A stretch of DNA of 64,000 bases from Rhodamnia argentea (taxonomy: Eukaryota > Streptophyta > Magnoliopsida > Myrtales > Myrtaceae): NCBI RefSeq assembly GCF_020921035.1, contig NC_063155.1, positions 6,867,001 through 6,931,000 of the forward strand, in the 5' to 3' direction. Shown here in pieces: positions 35,260-48,429 of this stretch. Each line of letters begins with the position of its first letter. Within the stretch, counting starts at the first letter, position 1. The translations under genes were made by a program, and so were the position numbers. The notes under the pieces are model-generated. The model was not told the DNA's origin, did not search any database, and saw nothing but the letters and a program-made list of their open reading frames with translations.

Positions 35260-38200
35260 CTAGAAGAATTGCTGAAGCCAGCCACAGTCTTTTGCATCTT
35301 TCTCCAACTCATCCCTCAATTTGCCTACTTGTAGCAGAGCCTGCTTCAAGTCCATTGTCTCTACTGGAAGATCAGAGAATTCCTTCAAGAACCGACGAGC
35401 TCGAGCAGCACCTTTAGACATGTCATCAAGATCAGAGTCTCTCTTTCGTTTCAGTCCCTCCTGTAAATCATAGTAAGATCGAGGATTAACAATTTTGCAC
35501 ATAAACACTCACAGAAGAATCCTTCTAAGACAGTGTTAACTGCTAAGAAGCTACAGATACTTGCTCTCCACCAATTATTAAAAACAATGAAAAAGATAAT
35601 TACATCATTTCCATTAAGCAGATCTTAAGAGTAATGTATGACACCTCATACTTAGTCGTCTATTGATTGACATGTCCCAGTTCTCTCTTCACAGCTACTT
35701 TCATAATATGTATTTTGCATCCCGAGGCTTTAAAGAACCTACACTTCACACCTTTTGGAGTCTTAGAAACTATAGTACACGAAGGTTTGTAAGATATAGA
35801 TTTTCTTTTTAATATAAGTTTTAGAACGAGATGATACATTTACTAAGTGTAACAGGAGTGGAAATTCTGAGGATGGTTTTTGTAATTTTCCATTGAACTA
35901 TTAATGGGAGACAGTATTAGCATTGGCATGTGTATGGATGAATCTAGACATTCTTTCCAGATAAAGACTACATCTGCTCTAAAGGACATAATTCTCTTCT
36001 CACAATTCCTGCAAGACTAGCAAAGGAGTACCTGTTCTCCAGGGTCATTTAAAATGACCGCAGCAGGTGAGAAATCCTCTAATTCCGCGGCCTTTTCTCT
36101 TGCGAGTGCAACAACACTTTCAGGAAAATTTGCAAACTCAGCAACATGAATACCAAAACTTTGATCACAGGCCCCTGGCTCAACCTGGAACAAGTTATCA
36201 AATGAGGCATACTTGTGGAGATAATTCAGTTTAAAAAGTAAACAGGAGACACTAACTCAACCATCCATAGTGAAAATTGCCACAAGCTAAGGAAATTGAT
36301 AAAATGGACATGCCAACTTATCAACAGGTATACATAATTCTTTGTTGGACGACTATTACAGAACACCGCCCTTTAGGAATAACAACTAATCCATTAATAC
36401 AGCAAACAGCAAATTCACTAAAACATATCAACAGCAGGACATGACAACATGAACATGATGAAATCTGAAAAACAGTAATAACAGCAGCAATAAATATTTG
36501 GTCTATTATCTCAAGTAACTCAATCTGTGAATCAAAGAAATCTATTGACAATGCCTTACCTTGTAAAGCATGGTCAGCTTGCGATTTAACGAGTCAATGT
36601 GTGCACTGACATGATAATTTGCTACCCCAACAACTTGCTTCATATTAGTTTCAAGAACATTGTTTTCATTAGCTAAGGCAGTCAGTTCATGGAAGTGGGT
36701 TGCAAACAAAGTCGGCGCTTTGATAACCTCAACAAGGTACTCACATATTGCCCACGCTAAACCTGAACAGGATGGAAGGAGATAAAATAAGGTTAACGCA
36801 TCATTGAGAGAGCAACATCGTGGCAGATAAAGAAGTCGCAGGTACGTCTTCGTCACTATGCATAAATGGAAGTATCACTCTAGACTCCTATCCTCCAGAT
36901 CTCCACGCGGAAAAACTCACAATAGGAAGCTATCTGACACCTAATGCACATGTCCACCAACAATATGCGATAGATACACAGATTGTCAGTAGCTACCGTC
37001 ATACATTATTCAGGTCATCCACCAGATGTAGGCACATAAAATCACTTATGTTCATTTCAATGCAATAATTTGCTTCATCCATCATGTATTTACTGCTATC
37101 GGAATGCAGACGAGTGCTATGGATGTATCCAACAAATGTTCTTTTCAGTTGTGGACTTCCTTTATACATCTCATCCACCAGTTGTCCTACCCTAATTCCA
37201 TTAGATACTTCGCGTAATAGTGGGATCTCACTTCAACATTCTACAACTAAATTTAAATGAAATAATTAAATATTCGCTCATTATAACCTATACTCTAACA
37301 AGCATTTATTGGCATATTACATGCCTGCATGATGACCTGCAGAAAAGTAATTTGTTGGTGGAATTAAACTTTATGTGAAATTTCCAGAAAGTTCCCATAA
37401 ATGACAAACTTTAATGAGCAAATATACTGTTTGCTCATTGTTTACTGCAAAGAAATTAGCGGAATTGATTCCACTGCGATGAGCTATGACAAGTTTGACA
37501 GGATATCATGTATAATGCACGGCAAATGAACATAAGTATCACCTCCCATTTCCTCTTTCTGGGGGCAGTAAATGTATCTTACAGTGATCCTAATGAAGAA
37601 TCAAGAGCTTTTTTATGCCACTGCCACGCTGGAGGGCAGGCATGAATATTTTGTTCTAACCCGTGCCCAATGCAAGCTAGATTTATTGGTCCCAGAGAGA
37701 TTCATTCTCTGAAAAAAAGCAAAAAGGCTCCTGCTGAATAGATTCTAATGCCTTCACTATGTTTATGTGGCATGATGTCCGCTGCGCAGGCAGAGCAAAA
37801 GGCTGATATACAGTCAAAGATTCAAATGTCATCATCCAAAGTGAAAAGAGAAGAATCCCATGCCTATATCAAAGGTCCTAAGTCCTAACTGCAGCAATCT
37901 AGATCTTTAAAGTTCACAATAACTGATTACACAAGCATGAACTTAATTTGCATATACAAAGAAGCAGAATATGTGTGTGAGGAGGAATTTCCAGACAAGA
38001 ACCAACCAAATCCATCGTAAGTTGAAGTCCCACGACCCAACTCGTCAATGATTATCAGCGACTTATCGGTAGCTCCTTTCAGGATTGATGCTGTTTCAAG
38101 CATCTCTTGCATAAAGGTGGAAACTCCTCGCAGCTAGAGAGATGAAGAAGACACAAATTCAAGGGTTACAATACAAAGTGAAACAAAATAATTTCTTCGA

Positions 38201-41200
38201 AACAGATCAAAAGTTTCAATCAAGTTTTATAACAGGAAGATCTTTGAAGCTGCACCAAACTACACAGTCAATGAGCAAAGACAGACTACTGTCAGAAAGG
38301 ATCGGATACTTGAAAGACAAACTGGCCTGATTGTCTTTTGCAAGTTTGGGAGACTAGTTACACCTTGAGGCACAAAGTACTCAAAGTTGACTAACTTTTC
38401 TATGTTATGCTTAACAAAGAAAAAACCGCTAACTTTAGCAAAAGCAACTTCAATATCATGTCACAATTTCAATCCCGATCACTCATCTCAATCGAACCAT
38501 CCTTAAATTCTAACTCTTTCATTGATTTCTACAGCAGAGTACATGAATAAAGAACACTAACTAGATATACATACATATATGTAATTTGTGTCATGTAGAA
38601 GCGAGAAAGAGAGAGCCCTCTTTCTATGAAGGATTTCGTTCTAGCTCAGGCAGGGGACAAATTGATTTGACAGTGCCAACAAACATCTGTATGCAATTGA
38701 TAATGCAAAAAATATGCACGGTGAAGACAATATGTCACGCTGTTGTTGAATGAGACATTTTCACCAATCTCAACTTTGAGTTGCAAGACATGATTACTAT
38801 CCATTTGGCAAAACATTTTATTAAAAAGTCTATGTATCCCAGCATTATATATGGTACATGTACAAACTCAGAGAAAATATTCCTGAACTCACTTGGCAGT
38901 CCCCAGCACCCACACGAGCAAAAATGCAGTCTCGAACAGATATGCTGGCCTTGTCACAGGGAACAAAACAACCAACTTGAGCCATCAGAATGTTCACGCC
39001 AACCTGCAATTGTACGAAATATATGACTGAAAAACCAATGGAGAATAAATAGCAACATGTAATCCCTACAGCCATGCGACTGTGAAACCTAAATTGATTT
39101 TTAGGCTTTTCAAGCATTGTAGAATAAAATGTCTAAAGGGACTAACTAAAACAGCATTTTTCGCTGATCATTAATCTTTAAAATGAAAAGGAAGGAAATA
39201 AAAGAAAGAGCAAAATTAAATCTCATGAAGACTGATACTCCAAATAAAACACAAAAGTAAACAGCTAAAAACAGGTGCATATACACCACCTGTCTAATAA
39301 ACGTGGATTTTCCTCCCATGTTAGGTCCAGTGATAATCTGGAACCAACTCTTTTCTCTGACCTGAGTACAGAGTAGCAACAAAACTGAATAAGCCACTTC
39401 AGTTTCAAGATGACTAGAGAAAGCCTATTTTGCATGTAATTAACATACTCACTAGCTTACAATCATTGGGTATAAAGTTAACCCAGTCTTGAGCCTCCAC
39501 ACAAGGATGTCTACTTCCTATTAGGATGATATCTCCTACATCCTATAGAAGCAAATCATATAAAACTTCAATCGAGGATGATACCAGGAATCGACACATA
39601 ATATGAGATGGAAGCAAGAAACAAGAAGCAGCAAATGAAAAGTATTATTACAGATGGAGTGATATCTGGTCTTGTATATGGTGTTGGGCAACTAGAAGCC
39701 AGATCAGCAAAGCTAAGGAGAACATCCATTTCAGAAAGCAATGCAGCCAAAGATTCAAATACCTGCAGAATGATACTTTAGTCCTTACATGAACCAGAAA
39801 GATGCATCTCATAAATAATAGCTTTTCACATACCTCCGAGAAGGATACAGTTGTGTTAACTACTTTGTCAACGATAAATTTCTGTCGACTTTTGTACTCT
39901 TCAAGAATCTTCTGGAAGCGGTCACCTAACTTTTTAAGCTTCGTGTTAGTGAACTTCACTCCATCCTTTCGGGTTTCTAGGACAATAAACTGGGTGGAGA
40001 GCTTTTTCCTTATCTTTGGCTCCTCCTTCTTGGTAATTCTAAATACATGCCCAAACTGTGTGCCTTTATCTAACTTCAATGCTTTGTCAATTGGAAGATC
40101 GAGATCATTGGCAGTTTGTTTATGCAAATTTTGAATCTGCTCTTCAAGTGACGCTAGCTCATCCTTTAGTTCAGCTAATCCAGCATCATAACTAGGAGAG
40201 ATCATGTATTCCCCATTTTCAAGTTGGTCAAGATCAACGGCAGTTTCCACGAGACTGATGAACTTATTCAAGTGGTCATCGTTAGTCAAAATAAGAAGTT
40301 CCACCACATACTGTTCCTTGATCAGTGAAGAAAATTTCCCATCATAGTTGTGCAGGGTACTTTTGATATATGGAACTCTTGCACTGGACTGCAATGTAAA
40401 ATTTTTATCTGAATTAAACAAAGAACCCTATGGATTTATTGTCACAATTCAGGCACAAAAGCTTGGAAAGTATATGCGCAGTCCGTAACGAGAATGATGA
40501 TACACCAAACAACACTATTAAGAAGAATATTCAGCCTACATGACAAAATACAGATGTCAAATTACACAGTACAATTAGGCTAAAGTCATCAGATTGTAAC
40601 ACATCATCCAGCAAATTAGGTAGAAGATTATAGCAGAGTCGCTCACCAAACAGGCATCTACGGATAGTTTAAGGGGTTGCGAATGAGAAGGATTACATTG
40701 CAACCACAATTCACAAGAACAAAATGAGGCCCACTGAAACAGTTAACTTAAGAAATGTATCATATTCCTACCTGATAAAGCTTCACAATATGCTGCAAAC
40801 CTGCTCTTCTCTTATTGAGATTGTGAACCAATCTCTCAATATCCGAGATCCTCTTAAGATGCTGCCTCAGATCTTGTCGAAGTCCTGTATCATCCACAAA
40901 TGCTTGCACCAAATCTAGTCTGGTGTTTATCTGGCCTACATCCAATAAAGGCTGTTTTAGCCACCTATGCAACAATCGTCTACCCATCCCAGCAGTGCAT
41001 GTCCTATTCATGAGACCAAACAAACTAAAATTTTTATTTGCGTCTGTTTTGCTTTCCAATACATTCAGAGCCCTCATCGCAGCAGAATCTAGCCTCATAT
41101 AGCAGTCAAGGCTATACTTTCTGATACTGTAATTGCCATAGTTACTCCCATCTGCGAGTAATTCTGAATAGGACAATAATGCCCCTAAAGAACCAGGAGC

Positions 41201-43100
41201 ATATTCAAAGCTGCCAATAAGATCTCGAACTGGTTGGACAGGACCTTTGACAAGCCTACCAAGATCTTCCACCAAATCCCTTGTCTTAAACTCTGTTTTC
41301 TTTCTTTCAGTCGACATCACCCCACATCTAGTCAAAGCATCACGCAAAGCCTTATTTTCATTGCTTTTGTTACCCTCCATGGGCAGTAAGCATTCTTTGC
41401 AACCAAGGGCAACTAAAGCTGACTCCAAATTTGTGAAGTGGCTATCATCAATAAATTCAGCCAATCCAAGAATCCTGTTGGTCAAATCAACATAACCTAG
41501 TCCGACGGTATACCCGGCATCACGAAAGATTGGAACTATTGCCACCACAACTGGGGACTCGTGCATGTCGCAGTTGGCAAACAAAACATCTTCAAAACTG
41601 CCAATATTTCCAGGACTTCCGGTCTTCACCAATCTCCAATTTGAGCCACTACCTTCATAGACCTCCAAAGTATGGTCTGTTCTCTCCAAAAGCAGATCAC
41701 GAGCAATTGTTTCAAACATGTTTTTACTGATGCTTACACTGGAAAGGCCATTGGTTCCGTTACCCAATTGCCGCAAGGCTGTGGTAGTATGGTAATATGT
41801 CTTTGCAATGAAGATAGCATTTTCACCATGGGCAGTATAGTAATCCTGGACAATTATTTTCACCATTAAATTAACCAAGACTTATATCAGTTAGAACAAT
41901 TTTTTTTGGGTAAAGTATATCAGTTAGAACAATTTGTATGCTACAAATTCAAAAATCACTCGAAAATTGGTGTACAGCATATTGAAAGAGCCAGGTATTT
42001 ACATCACAGGTTGGGAACATATACAGATTCCTGTACTAATTCAGCAGCAAAGAATCAAGAAGTCCATATTCAGAAAGCCAGATTTCACCAGAATGTCACA
42101 ATCCTCGCTATGACTGCTCATCTAGTTGCATCAACAACAATCAACCATTACTGAGAAACGAATTCAACAGTTATTACCTTGGTCTCTCTTTCTTTCTCAA
42201 AAAACAAAGTCATGACTTATTGCCTAGATCCAATTAAAAGGATCCGGACAACTTACCGAGGAAATGCAAACAGATGCGGATATAAAGTCAAAGTCTTTCA
42301 AAGGATACAAGATTCTCCTTAAGTGAAGTTATGTGCAACTTAGTTGCGAATGTTCACCGCATGATCAATAAGGCAATTATTTCAGGTAAATTCGTCATAT
42401 GGCATGATATACCGCCTTATTAATATCCACAAAGAGGGAACCAGTTTCACACCAACGCAAAACAAAGCTGTAATCAATATCACCCTCTTGGTAAATAACT
42501 AAAATATGGACTAACCCGCCGATCAAAGAACCGAACAGCCCTTGTGTCCTGCAACAAAGTAAAATGAATGGTTACGCAACAAAAGACAAAATCCCTACGA
42601 TTCGAATTGCTTAAAACAGAGAATGGAACCAGAGATTGGCTAAATTAAAGCACCAAGCTTCCCCCCTCAAACCTGAAGTGCTATAAACTTCCCAAAAAGT
42701 CCTAATAAAAGGATCAAAATCTTTGAATGCCCTATAAACTGCAAGGCTAGAACAGTCGCCCAACGAACCATACCAATGTTGCCGCATCCTTCACTGTAAT
42801 GCTTTCCCAATTTTGCTCTCATTTACTCTCTGGATAAATGCAATGCTCTCCCTTCAATGGAAGATGGGAAAGAACACTTACACTGGGTAGGGCTTTGAAA
42901 AAAGCGAGAAACCCTTGAGCTTGCTTGCCATCTATCAAACAGACCAATACAGCGTCACTGTCACATTTCCATCTCGCTCGCCGACAGAAACCGCGAAAAA
43001 TGGAATCGCAGGAACCACAGCGAAAGAGAGCTAGGGTTCGCTTTATCTCACCTAATTTGAACTCGGGAAGCTTGTTTTGCTCTTCGAAAGCCTCCTCCAT
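35260..43100 (-). CDS. MSH2: DNA mismatch repair protein MSH2
   Basis: Thirteen minus-strand exons give 942 aa (Arabidopsis 937): 43100-43052, 42931-42882, 42548-42516, 41845-40772, 40388-39834, 39762-39652, 39542-39453, 39361-39290, 39003-38893, 38133-38007, 36762-36560, 36184-36032, 35460-35260. Every junction is GT-AG and every phase closes. MutS domains run in order: N-terminal mismatch domain ([20 protein letters not shown]), connector, lever/clamp ([20 protein letters not shown]), ATPase. The ATPase has Walker [10 protein letters not shown] (666-674), Walker [14 protein letters not shown] (741-753) and [10 protein letters not shown]. The C-terminus supports dimerisation. MSH2 pairs with MSH6, MSH3 or plant MSH7 in the nucleus to recognise mismatches. 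I chose the [13 protein letters not shown] start, which matches the family; an ATG 42 bases upstream would add 14 residues. Confidence 0.97.
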
Positions 43101-43192
43101 ATCGTGCCCCTCGTAGAGAGTGAGATTCTGCTCGTCAGTCACTTGGAGAAGAGAGAGAGAGAGAGGCGGAGGGAGTATATAGTGGTGTCGAT

Positions 43193-43202
43193 GGCGGGAA
43201 AA
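43193..43202 (-). promoter_or_regulatory. E2F binding site upstream of MSH2
   Basis: GGCGGGAAAA on the plus strand is TTTTCCCGCC on the gene strand, an exact fit to the E2F consensus TTTSSCGC. It lies about 93-102 bases upstream of the MSH2 start codon. A second weaker E2F-like motif, TTTTGGCGG, follows at about 43,217-43,225. E2F control would fit S-phase expression of a mismatch repair gene. Confidence 0.65.
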
Positions 43203-43292
43203 GTAATGGCGGGCATTTTTGGCGGTGGCGCGTGCACGACACGCTCTCCATCAGCTTTCTTGCTCCTCACCGCCTGTCCAGTTGCCGGGCGA

Positions 43293-43330
43293 TGGGCTTT
43301 CGGGCCCAACGGGCCCGTCATCAATGGGCT
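43293..43330. promoter_or_regulatory. Site II (TGGGCY) element cluster upstream of MSH2
   Basis: TGGGCT at 43293-43298, GGGCCCA at 43302-43308 and TGGGCT at 43325-43330 form a cluster of plant site II motifs about 200 bases before the MSH2 start. Such elements bind class I TCP factors and are frequent in promoters of proliferation and housekeeping genes. Confidence 0.55.
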
Positions 43331-43399
43331 TGACGATCCTTCGGGCTTTTCCGTGGAGCTCGGCCCGAATCTATGTGCGCGAAGAATTTAATTCCAACA

Positions 43400-46300
43400 C
43401 TTTTGAGCACCACCTCCAAGTGGGGTCTCCCAATGGGGAGATTCGATTCACTTGTAATGCTTATTTTTATGCCTTCTGAAGCACAGAGCACTTAAATTCG
43501 ATTTAGACTCTCGAGATTATGACACGCTATCCCGAAATTAAGAAACTGTTCAAGGCGCATGTCAAGTTACTTTTGCAAGAAGTCAAACTTTACAGAGGAA
43601 AATTGACAATACAAGATAAGAGACACATGGGGAATTAAATTCTAATTTGACAAGAATTTAAAGACGAATCGGGATTTTGCCACTCATAGGCCGATACGCG
43701 GATGCCATCGCATATGCACCGCGAACAACCCAGTTAAATCGTCTGAGTTTGGGACAAGTATAAACTCTCCGATACGTAAATCAGCGAAAGCAATGTATGA
43801 AGAAGACGACAAGACCTACGCATGCCTGGGAATGAAGGGCTTGTATCTATAGACAGACTTACCTTTGGAATGCAGCCACCTCTTATTTGTGAGCAACAGG
43901 CCAACATCCAAACCCGAACATGCCGATTATCATTAGGTCAGGTCGGGCATGGGCGATTAGACTGTAGACATGAGCCAAGGGGGACTTCGTACTAGGACCG
44001 TGGTCAAACCATTGACTCCGCCGATTAATTCACTTTACTAATCTAAGGTATCTTCATAAGTTTCCAACGCAATTCATTGAGATATGTCACGTTTGAACTC
44101 TTTCGCTCCCGGATCGGATCTTACCGTTGGGCGATCCTGTTACCCATCAGGGCATACCAGGGACGGCCTTGGTTTTGCCATTGGGAAGGCCAAACCCATT
44201 TTTGGCATAACCACATAGTTCAATACTATAAATCCAGATATCGATACAGAACAAATGTATGAGCATGCATAGGCTTGCTAGTTTTTTTTTTTTTTTAAGA
44301 ATAAATGTATTGAAAATCCTAAAACTCATCGTGAATGTTCAATTGAATTCTAAAACTAAAAAAAAAAAAAATACAATAAAGCTTTAAAACTTGTCACGAC
44401 AGTGCAATTGAGTTTTAAAACTTTTAAAACGTACAATCAAATCTTAAAACTTGTTACAAAAGTGTAATCGAATCATAAAATTTTTAAAAAATGCAATTAA
44501 TAGAAGGACTTGATTGGACTAATTTAATAAGTTTTAGGACTATATTGTACTTTTTGAAAGTTTTAGGATTCGATTGCTTTTCGCTACGAGTTTGAGAACT
44601 TAATTGCACTTTTGAAAGTTTTAAAATTTGATTGTCATTTTCATTATAAGTTTCAAAACTTTTAATGCACTGTTTTTTTTAAACTGCAAAGTCAATGTCC
44701 AGGTGAGATGAATTCTATAAACACGAAATTCGATAAATACAGAGAAAGACCAGAAGCAACCTTCTTTAGAATAAAGCAAATATCCTTTGGACTGATAACG
44801 AAAGATTTTACAATCATCGTGTCCACGTACAACTAATCGGCAGATGCACATATATTTAACACAGTACGTACGAGTTTGTCGACAGGTGCTGGGACCGATG
44901 TGCAAATGTTCTCGTAAGTAGACACGTACGTACGAGCTCTGTCCGAACAGAGCGCGAGTCAGTAATCGTCGTGATGTACTCGCCTGTGGAAGGGAAGAGG
45001 AAAGCAGCAGCAATTTCCAGTTGCACGCAAGATGAATCTAGGGGAACACCTTCCGGTCTTTTTTCTTTTCCTTTTGTTTTTTTGAAATAAATTGTTTTTT
45101 TTTTTTAAATAGGTGATTGTTGTTGAGATGAAAAGAAGTAATGGTTAATCATGAAAAGTGATCCCCGTCACGCACAAGATGAATGTATCAAAGAACGACA
45201 AACTAATGCTCCATCTTCATCAACATTTAAATTTTTTCAATAATACGTTTGGTTGTTTGAATTTCTAGTCGGGATAAGATACGAGACTCAAAGGTTTTAT
45301 TATATTCTATCCATTATTTGGTGAATCACGATAATAAAATCGAATGGTTTCATATCATATCCATTATTTAGTATGACCGACATATTGAAGTAAAGGAACC
45401 TAGAAATATACAAATGGAGATTATGAGAATTTCTGTATGATTTCTCGCTAAAGAAATCACAAATGCACAAACAGAGATAACCCATATTGATATATTCATG
45501 ATTAGTGTATGATCAACATCTTGAACATGTTTGACAATGACAATAAATGTAAACGGGTTACAACAACATCTATGTCGCCCAACGAACGTAAATCCTAGTA
45601 AAAGAGAGAAAAGGTCATTATTCACCTTCACGATTTCAAAAAGTATAATTCTTTGACTTTCTCGCTACTTTCGTGAAACTTCGACATAAACCACAAAAGT
45701 ACAAAAAAAAAAAAAAGTATTTGGACTCTTTTGCTGCTTTCATGGGCCTTTTACGTAAACTAGAGAACTATGGAGGAGCGGGAATTTTAACTTTTTAGTC
45801 GTTTTCGTGGAGCTTTGACATGAATAAAGAATTACAAATGAGTCATGCAGCTTCCACATGAACAAGAGATACGAAGAAAAGGAGATAGGGTGAATTAGAA
45901 AGATATGTTTCAAGTTTGACTCCGTTCATTTACAATCGGGATTCTTCTACTTTGTTTCATCTTTTTATTTTCCCATTATTTTTCGTCTCTTTTTGTCTTA
46001 TCCCTGCCATCATTCCTCAATAAAGACTTTATTAAATGATAAACTATACTAACAACTTGAAATATGTAACAAATAAAGATACTACACAATTTATAAATAC
46101 ACAGACTATATATTATAAAATAGAAATGAATTTCAAATACATAAATAAGAAAATGAAATTGTCCAATTTAATTTGGTATTTGAATTTTACTATTTATATC
46201 AGAATTCCAAATGCAATTTTATATTTAATTATTGTTTTAAGTTTCTTAATATAAGGAGCTTGGTATTTTGGAGAAATAGCTTGTTTTGTCATGGATATAA

Positions 46301-46900
46301 GAAATCCTATCTTTTTTTATCCCACCTCCCCATGACATATTTTATTTGAGTTATATCCCTCTTATATCCGACTTTATCATATCTTGAGCAGGAATGAAAC
46401 AATGGATATTACAAATTTTATCGTATCTCGACGTTTGTCCTGGACCAAACGTGACCTTAAGATATTATTTTCATGAAGACTGGAGACACTAACTACAAAA
46501 GTGAATCTTGACACATAAGTATTATTGAAACTTTTGTTTATGTTTATATGCTTCAGTCATCTTTCTTGTGGTATAATAGATTATCTTATGTCACTTTACT
46601 ATTTTAAAATTTGTAAATAAAAGTGGCATGATATTATGTGAGAATCTAGATAAAAGGGAATGTGAAGTATGTTCACAAGCAAGGATGACTAAGAAAGCGT
46701 TCTCGAAGGTAGAATAATCTATAGGTGGAAATCATTACATTGTTACGTTATTTATGAATGCTCTAGATCTATACTCATGTTTATCTTATGAAATCAAAAG
46801 ATCAAGCTTTTGATGCGTTCAAGATATGCAAGGCTACAGTTTTTTTTTTGGGCCACATAGAAGGCTGTAGTTGCAAATCTAAGGGATGCAAAAATCGAAG
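43400..46900. other. Gene-poor intergenic DNA upstream of MSH2
   Basis: No gene is supported. The DNA becomes steadily AT-rich from 44.3 kb. It includes one copy of the AAACTT repeat family (44,290-44,680). Two short stretches (45,240-45,370 and 46,360-46,460) share ATCATATC- and TATCGTATC-type words and may be MITE remnants. Open frames are short and unlike known proteins. Confidence 0.45.
44290..44680. repeat. AT-rich interspersed repeat (AAACTT family), copy 2
   Basis: Internal units of about 35-45 bases such as CAATCAAATCTTAAAACTTG and AGTGTAATCGAATCATAAAA recur. The second half carries the complementary words TTGAAAGTTTTAGGATTCGA and AACTTAATTGCACTTTTGAA. This makes it a long imperfect inverted repeat, probably a MITE-like element. 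It matches 51,550-51,760 closely around the AGAAGGACTTGATT word. Confidence 0.7.
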
Positions 46901-46949
46901 TTCTTAGAAGTGATCGGTGAGGAGAATACTTCTCATTAGATTTTTCTTC

Positions 46950-47440
46950 ATTTTGTGAAGAAAAATGACATTGTGCATCAAGCAAGTGCACCTTATGCAA
47001 CACAACAAGCTAGATTAGCAAGAAAAAAAGAATTAAATTTTGGTAGATATCGTTAACTCCATGATCTTACAAGAAAAATTGCAACAATTTTGTGGGGAGA
47101 AGCACTTCTTACTTCATTTCATATTCATACTAAATTTAATAAAAGATATCTCCATATGAATTATGGAAAAGAATAGTACAAATATTTAATTCTTCGAAGC
47201 ATGTGGATGCTTTGCATATTCTAGGAATTCTTGAACCTAAGCGAATTAATTTAGGACCAAGTACATGAAGAAGTGTGCTTGTTGAATGTGCTGAAAATTC
47301 TAAAGCTTATTGAATATAAATGTTGAATCTAATAGTATTGTGGAATTAAGAGATGCTGCATTTCACAAATTTCCTAAAGATTCAAGTGATAAATTAGCAT
47401 ATTCACAAACTACAATTGACGCAAGCAATCTTTCATCAAG
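46950..47440 (+). pseudogene. Ty1/copia integrase relic
   Basis: Broken frames read NDIVHQASAPYATQQA, ILWGEALLTSFHI, ALHILGILEPKRINLGPST and LVECAENSKAYRI, ending ELRDAAFHKFPKD. These follow the order of the copia integrase core and C-terminal region (GEALLTA...KKRKLGP...ENSKAYRFL...ESRDADFFENKFP). Stops and frameshifts are frequent. Confidence 0.82.
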
Positions 47441-47819
47441 TAAAAGAAAACTGCTTGACGTGAGTTGATGAGAAGTCAAATAATAAAGAAAACGAAAGAT
47501 TTTAGTTCTGGTTTTGTATCTCTCCTGCCATAAAGAGATGGTGAAAATGTTATGAATGAATTGCCCATGTCTTTTTCATTTGGATGAAGATCCAATAACA
47601 TCCAGCGAGGCAATGACTTCTAGATATGCATAATTTTGAAAGAAGCAATTAATGATGAAAAGGGGACAGAAGAAGAATTCTTAATGCTTTGTTAGATCGT
47701 TTAAATGAAAATTTTCGGTGTTACACAAATCCCATTGGCACTGGAATGCCTTGGAGATCAACTACAATATAGACAAATGAGGTAGATACAGAATTACTGC
47801 TTTGGAATATCATGATTAA

Positions 47820-48002
47820 TTAGAAAAATCTGTCTTTAAGCAAGTGGAAGAACTCCAAATATATGCTGGCAAACTTAAATGCCTTATGTTTGAAGTTTCA
47901 GACCCTCTTCAAGTTGCTGCAATTATTCCAAAATTGCATTCATCTAGGATTTTTTATTGAAATAAATTTCTCCACACGATTGAAGACTTGATCGGGGATA
48001 AT
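47820..48002 (+). pseudogene. Ty1/copia gag-like relic
   Basis: The frame at about 47,840-47,930 reads QVEELQIYAGKLKCLMFEVSDPLQVAAIIPKL, and later FLHTIEDLIGDNL. This resembles the N-terminal gag region of copia elements (DPLQVAAIIDKLPPSW). It lies downstream of integrase, the reverse of the normal order, so it comes from a second insertion or a rearrangement. Confidence 0.65.
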
Positions 48003-48235
48003 TTAATAAAGGGTTAATACCACAAAAAACTCTAAACTAGTACACATATAATAAATTTATCCCGAACTAATTTTTTGACCACTAAAAATCACAAACCGGT
48101 ACATATGTGACATATTTACCCTCCGTTAGTTTTCATTAAATTTTACTGTCAAATTGCTGCGTTGGATGGCATGTAGTAGTCAACGAGTGTACCAATTTCG
48201 AGTTTTTACCCATAGTTTGTCACATGTGTACACCT
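48003..48235. repeat. Dispersed repeat starting GGGTTAATACCACAAAAAAC
   Basis: The stretch begins GGGTTAATACCACAAAAAAC and contains CTAGTACACATATAATAAATT, AAACCGGTACATATGTGACA and CTCCGTTAGTTTTCATTAAA. This is a layout I recognise from common plant interspersed repeats. It separates the gag-like relic from the RNase H relic, so it may have inserted between them. Confidence 0.55.
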
Positions 48236-48424
48236 GTGACAAATCTTGACGTTGGCTTGCAACATGAATATGGTCGACAATTAATTACCGATAAGATTGT
48301 TCCAATAATTTACTTTATGAAAAATAATAATTTAGCCGATCCATTCACGGAGGGACTCTCGAAATGTTTAATTAGCAATCATAAGAATGATTTTAGACCT
48401 ATTGATAAGAGTCAACCACAGTGA
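48236..48424 (+). pseudogene. Ty1/copia RNase H C-terminal relic
   Basis: The frame reads NLDVGLQHEYGRQLITDKIVPI-IYFMKNNNLADPFTEGLSKCLI and ends at 48,424. NNLADPFTEGLS matches the nearly invariant NLADPLTKGLS near the end of copia pol. Upstream reverse transcriptase is absent. Confidence 0.82.
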
Positions 48425-48429
48425 AAATC

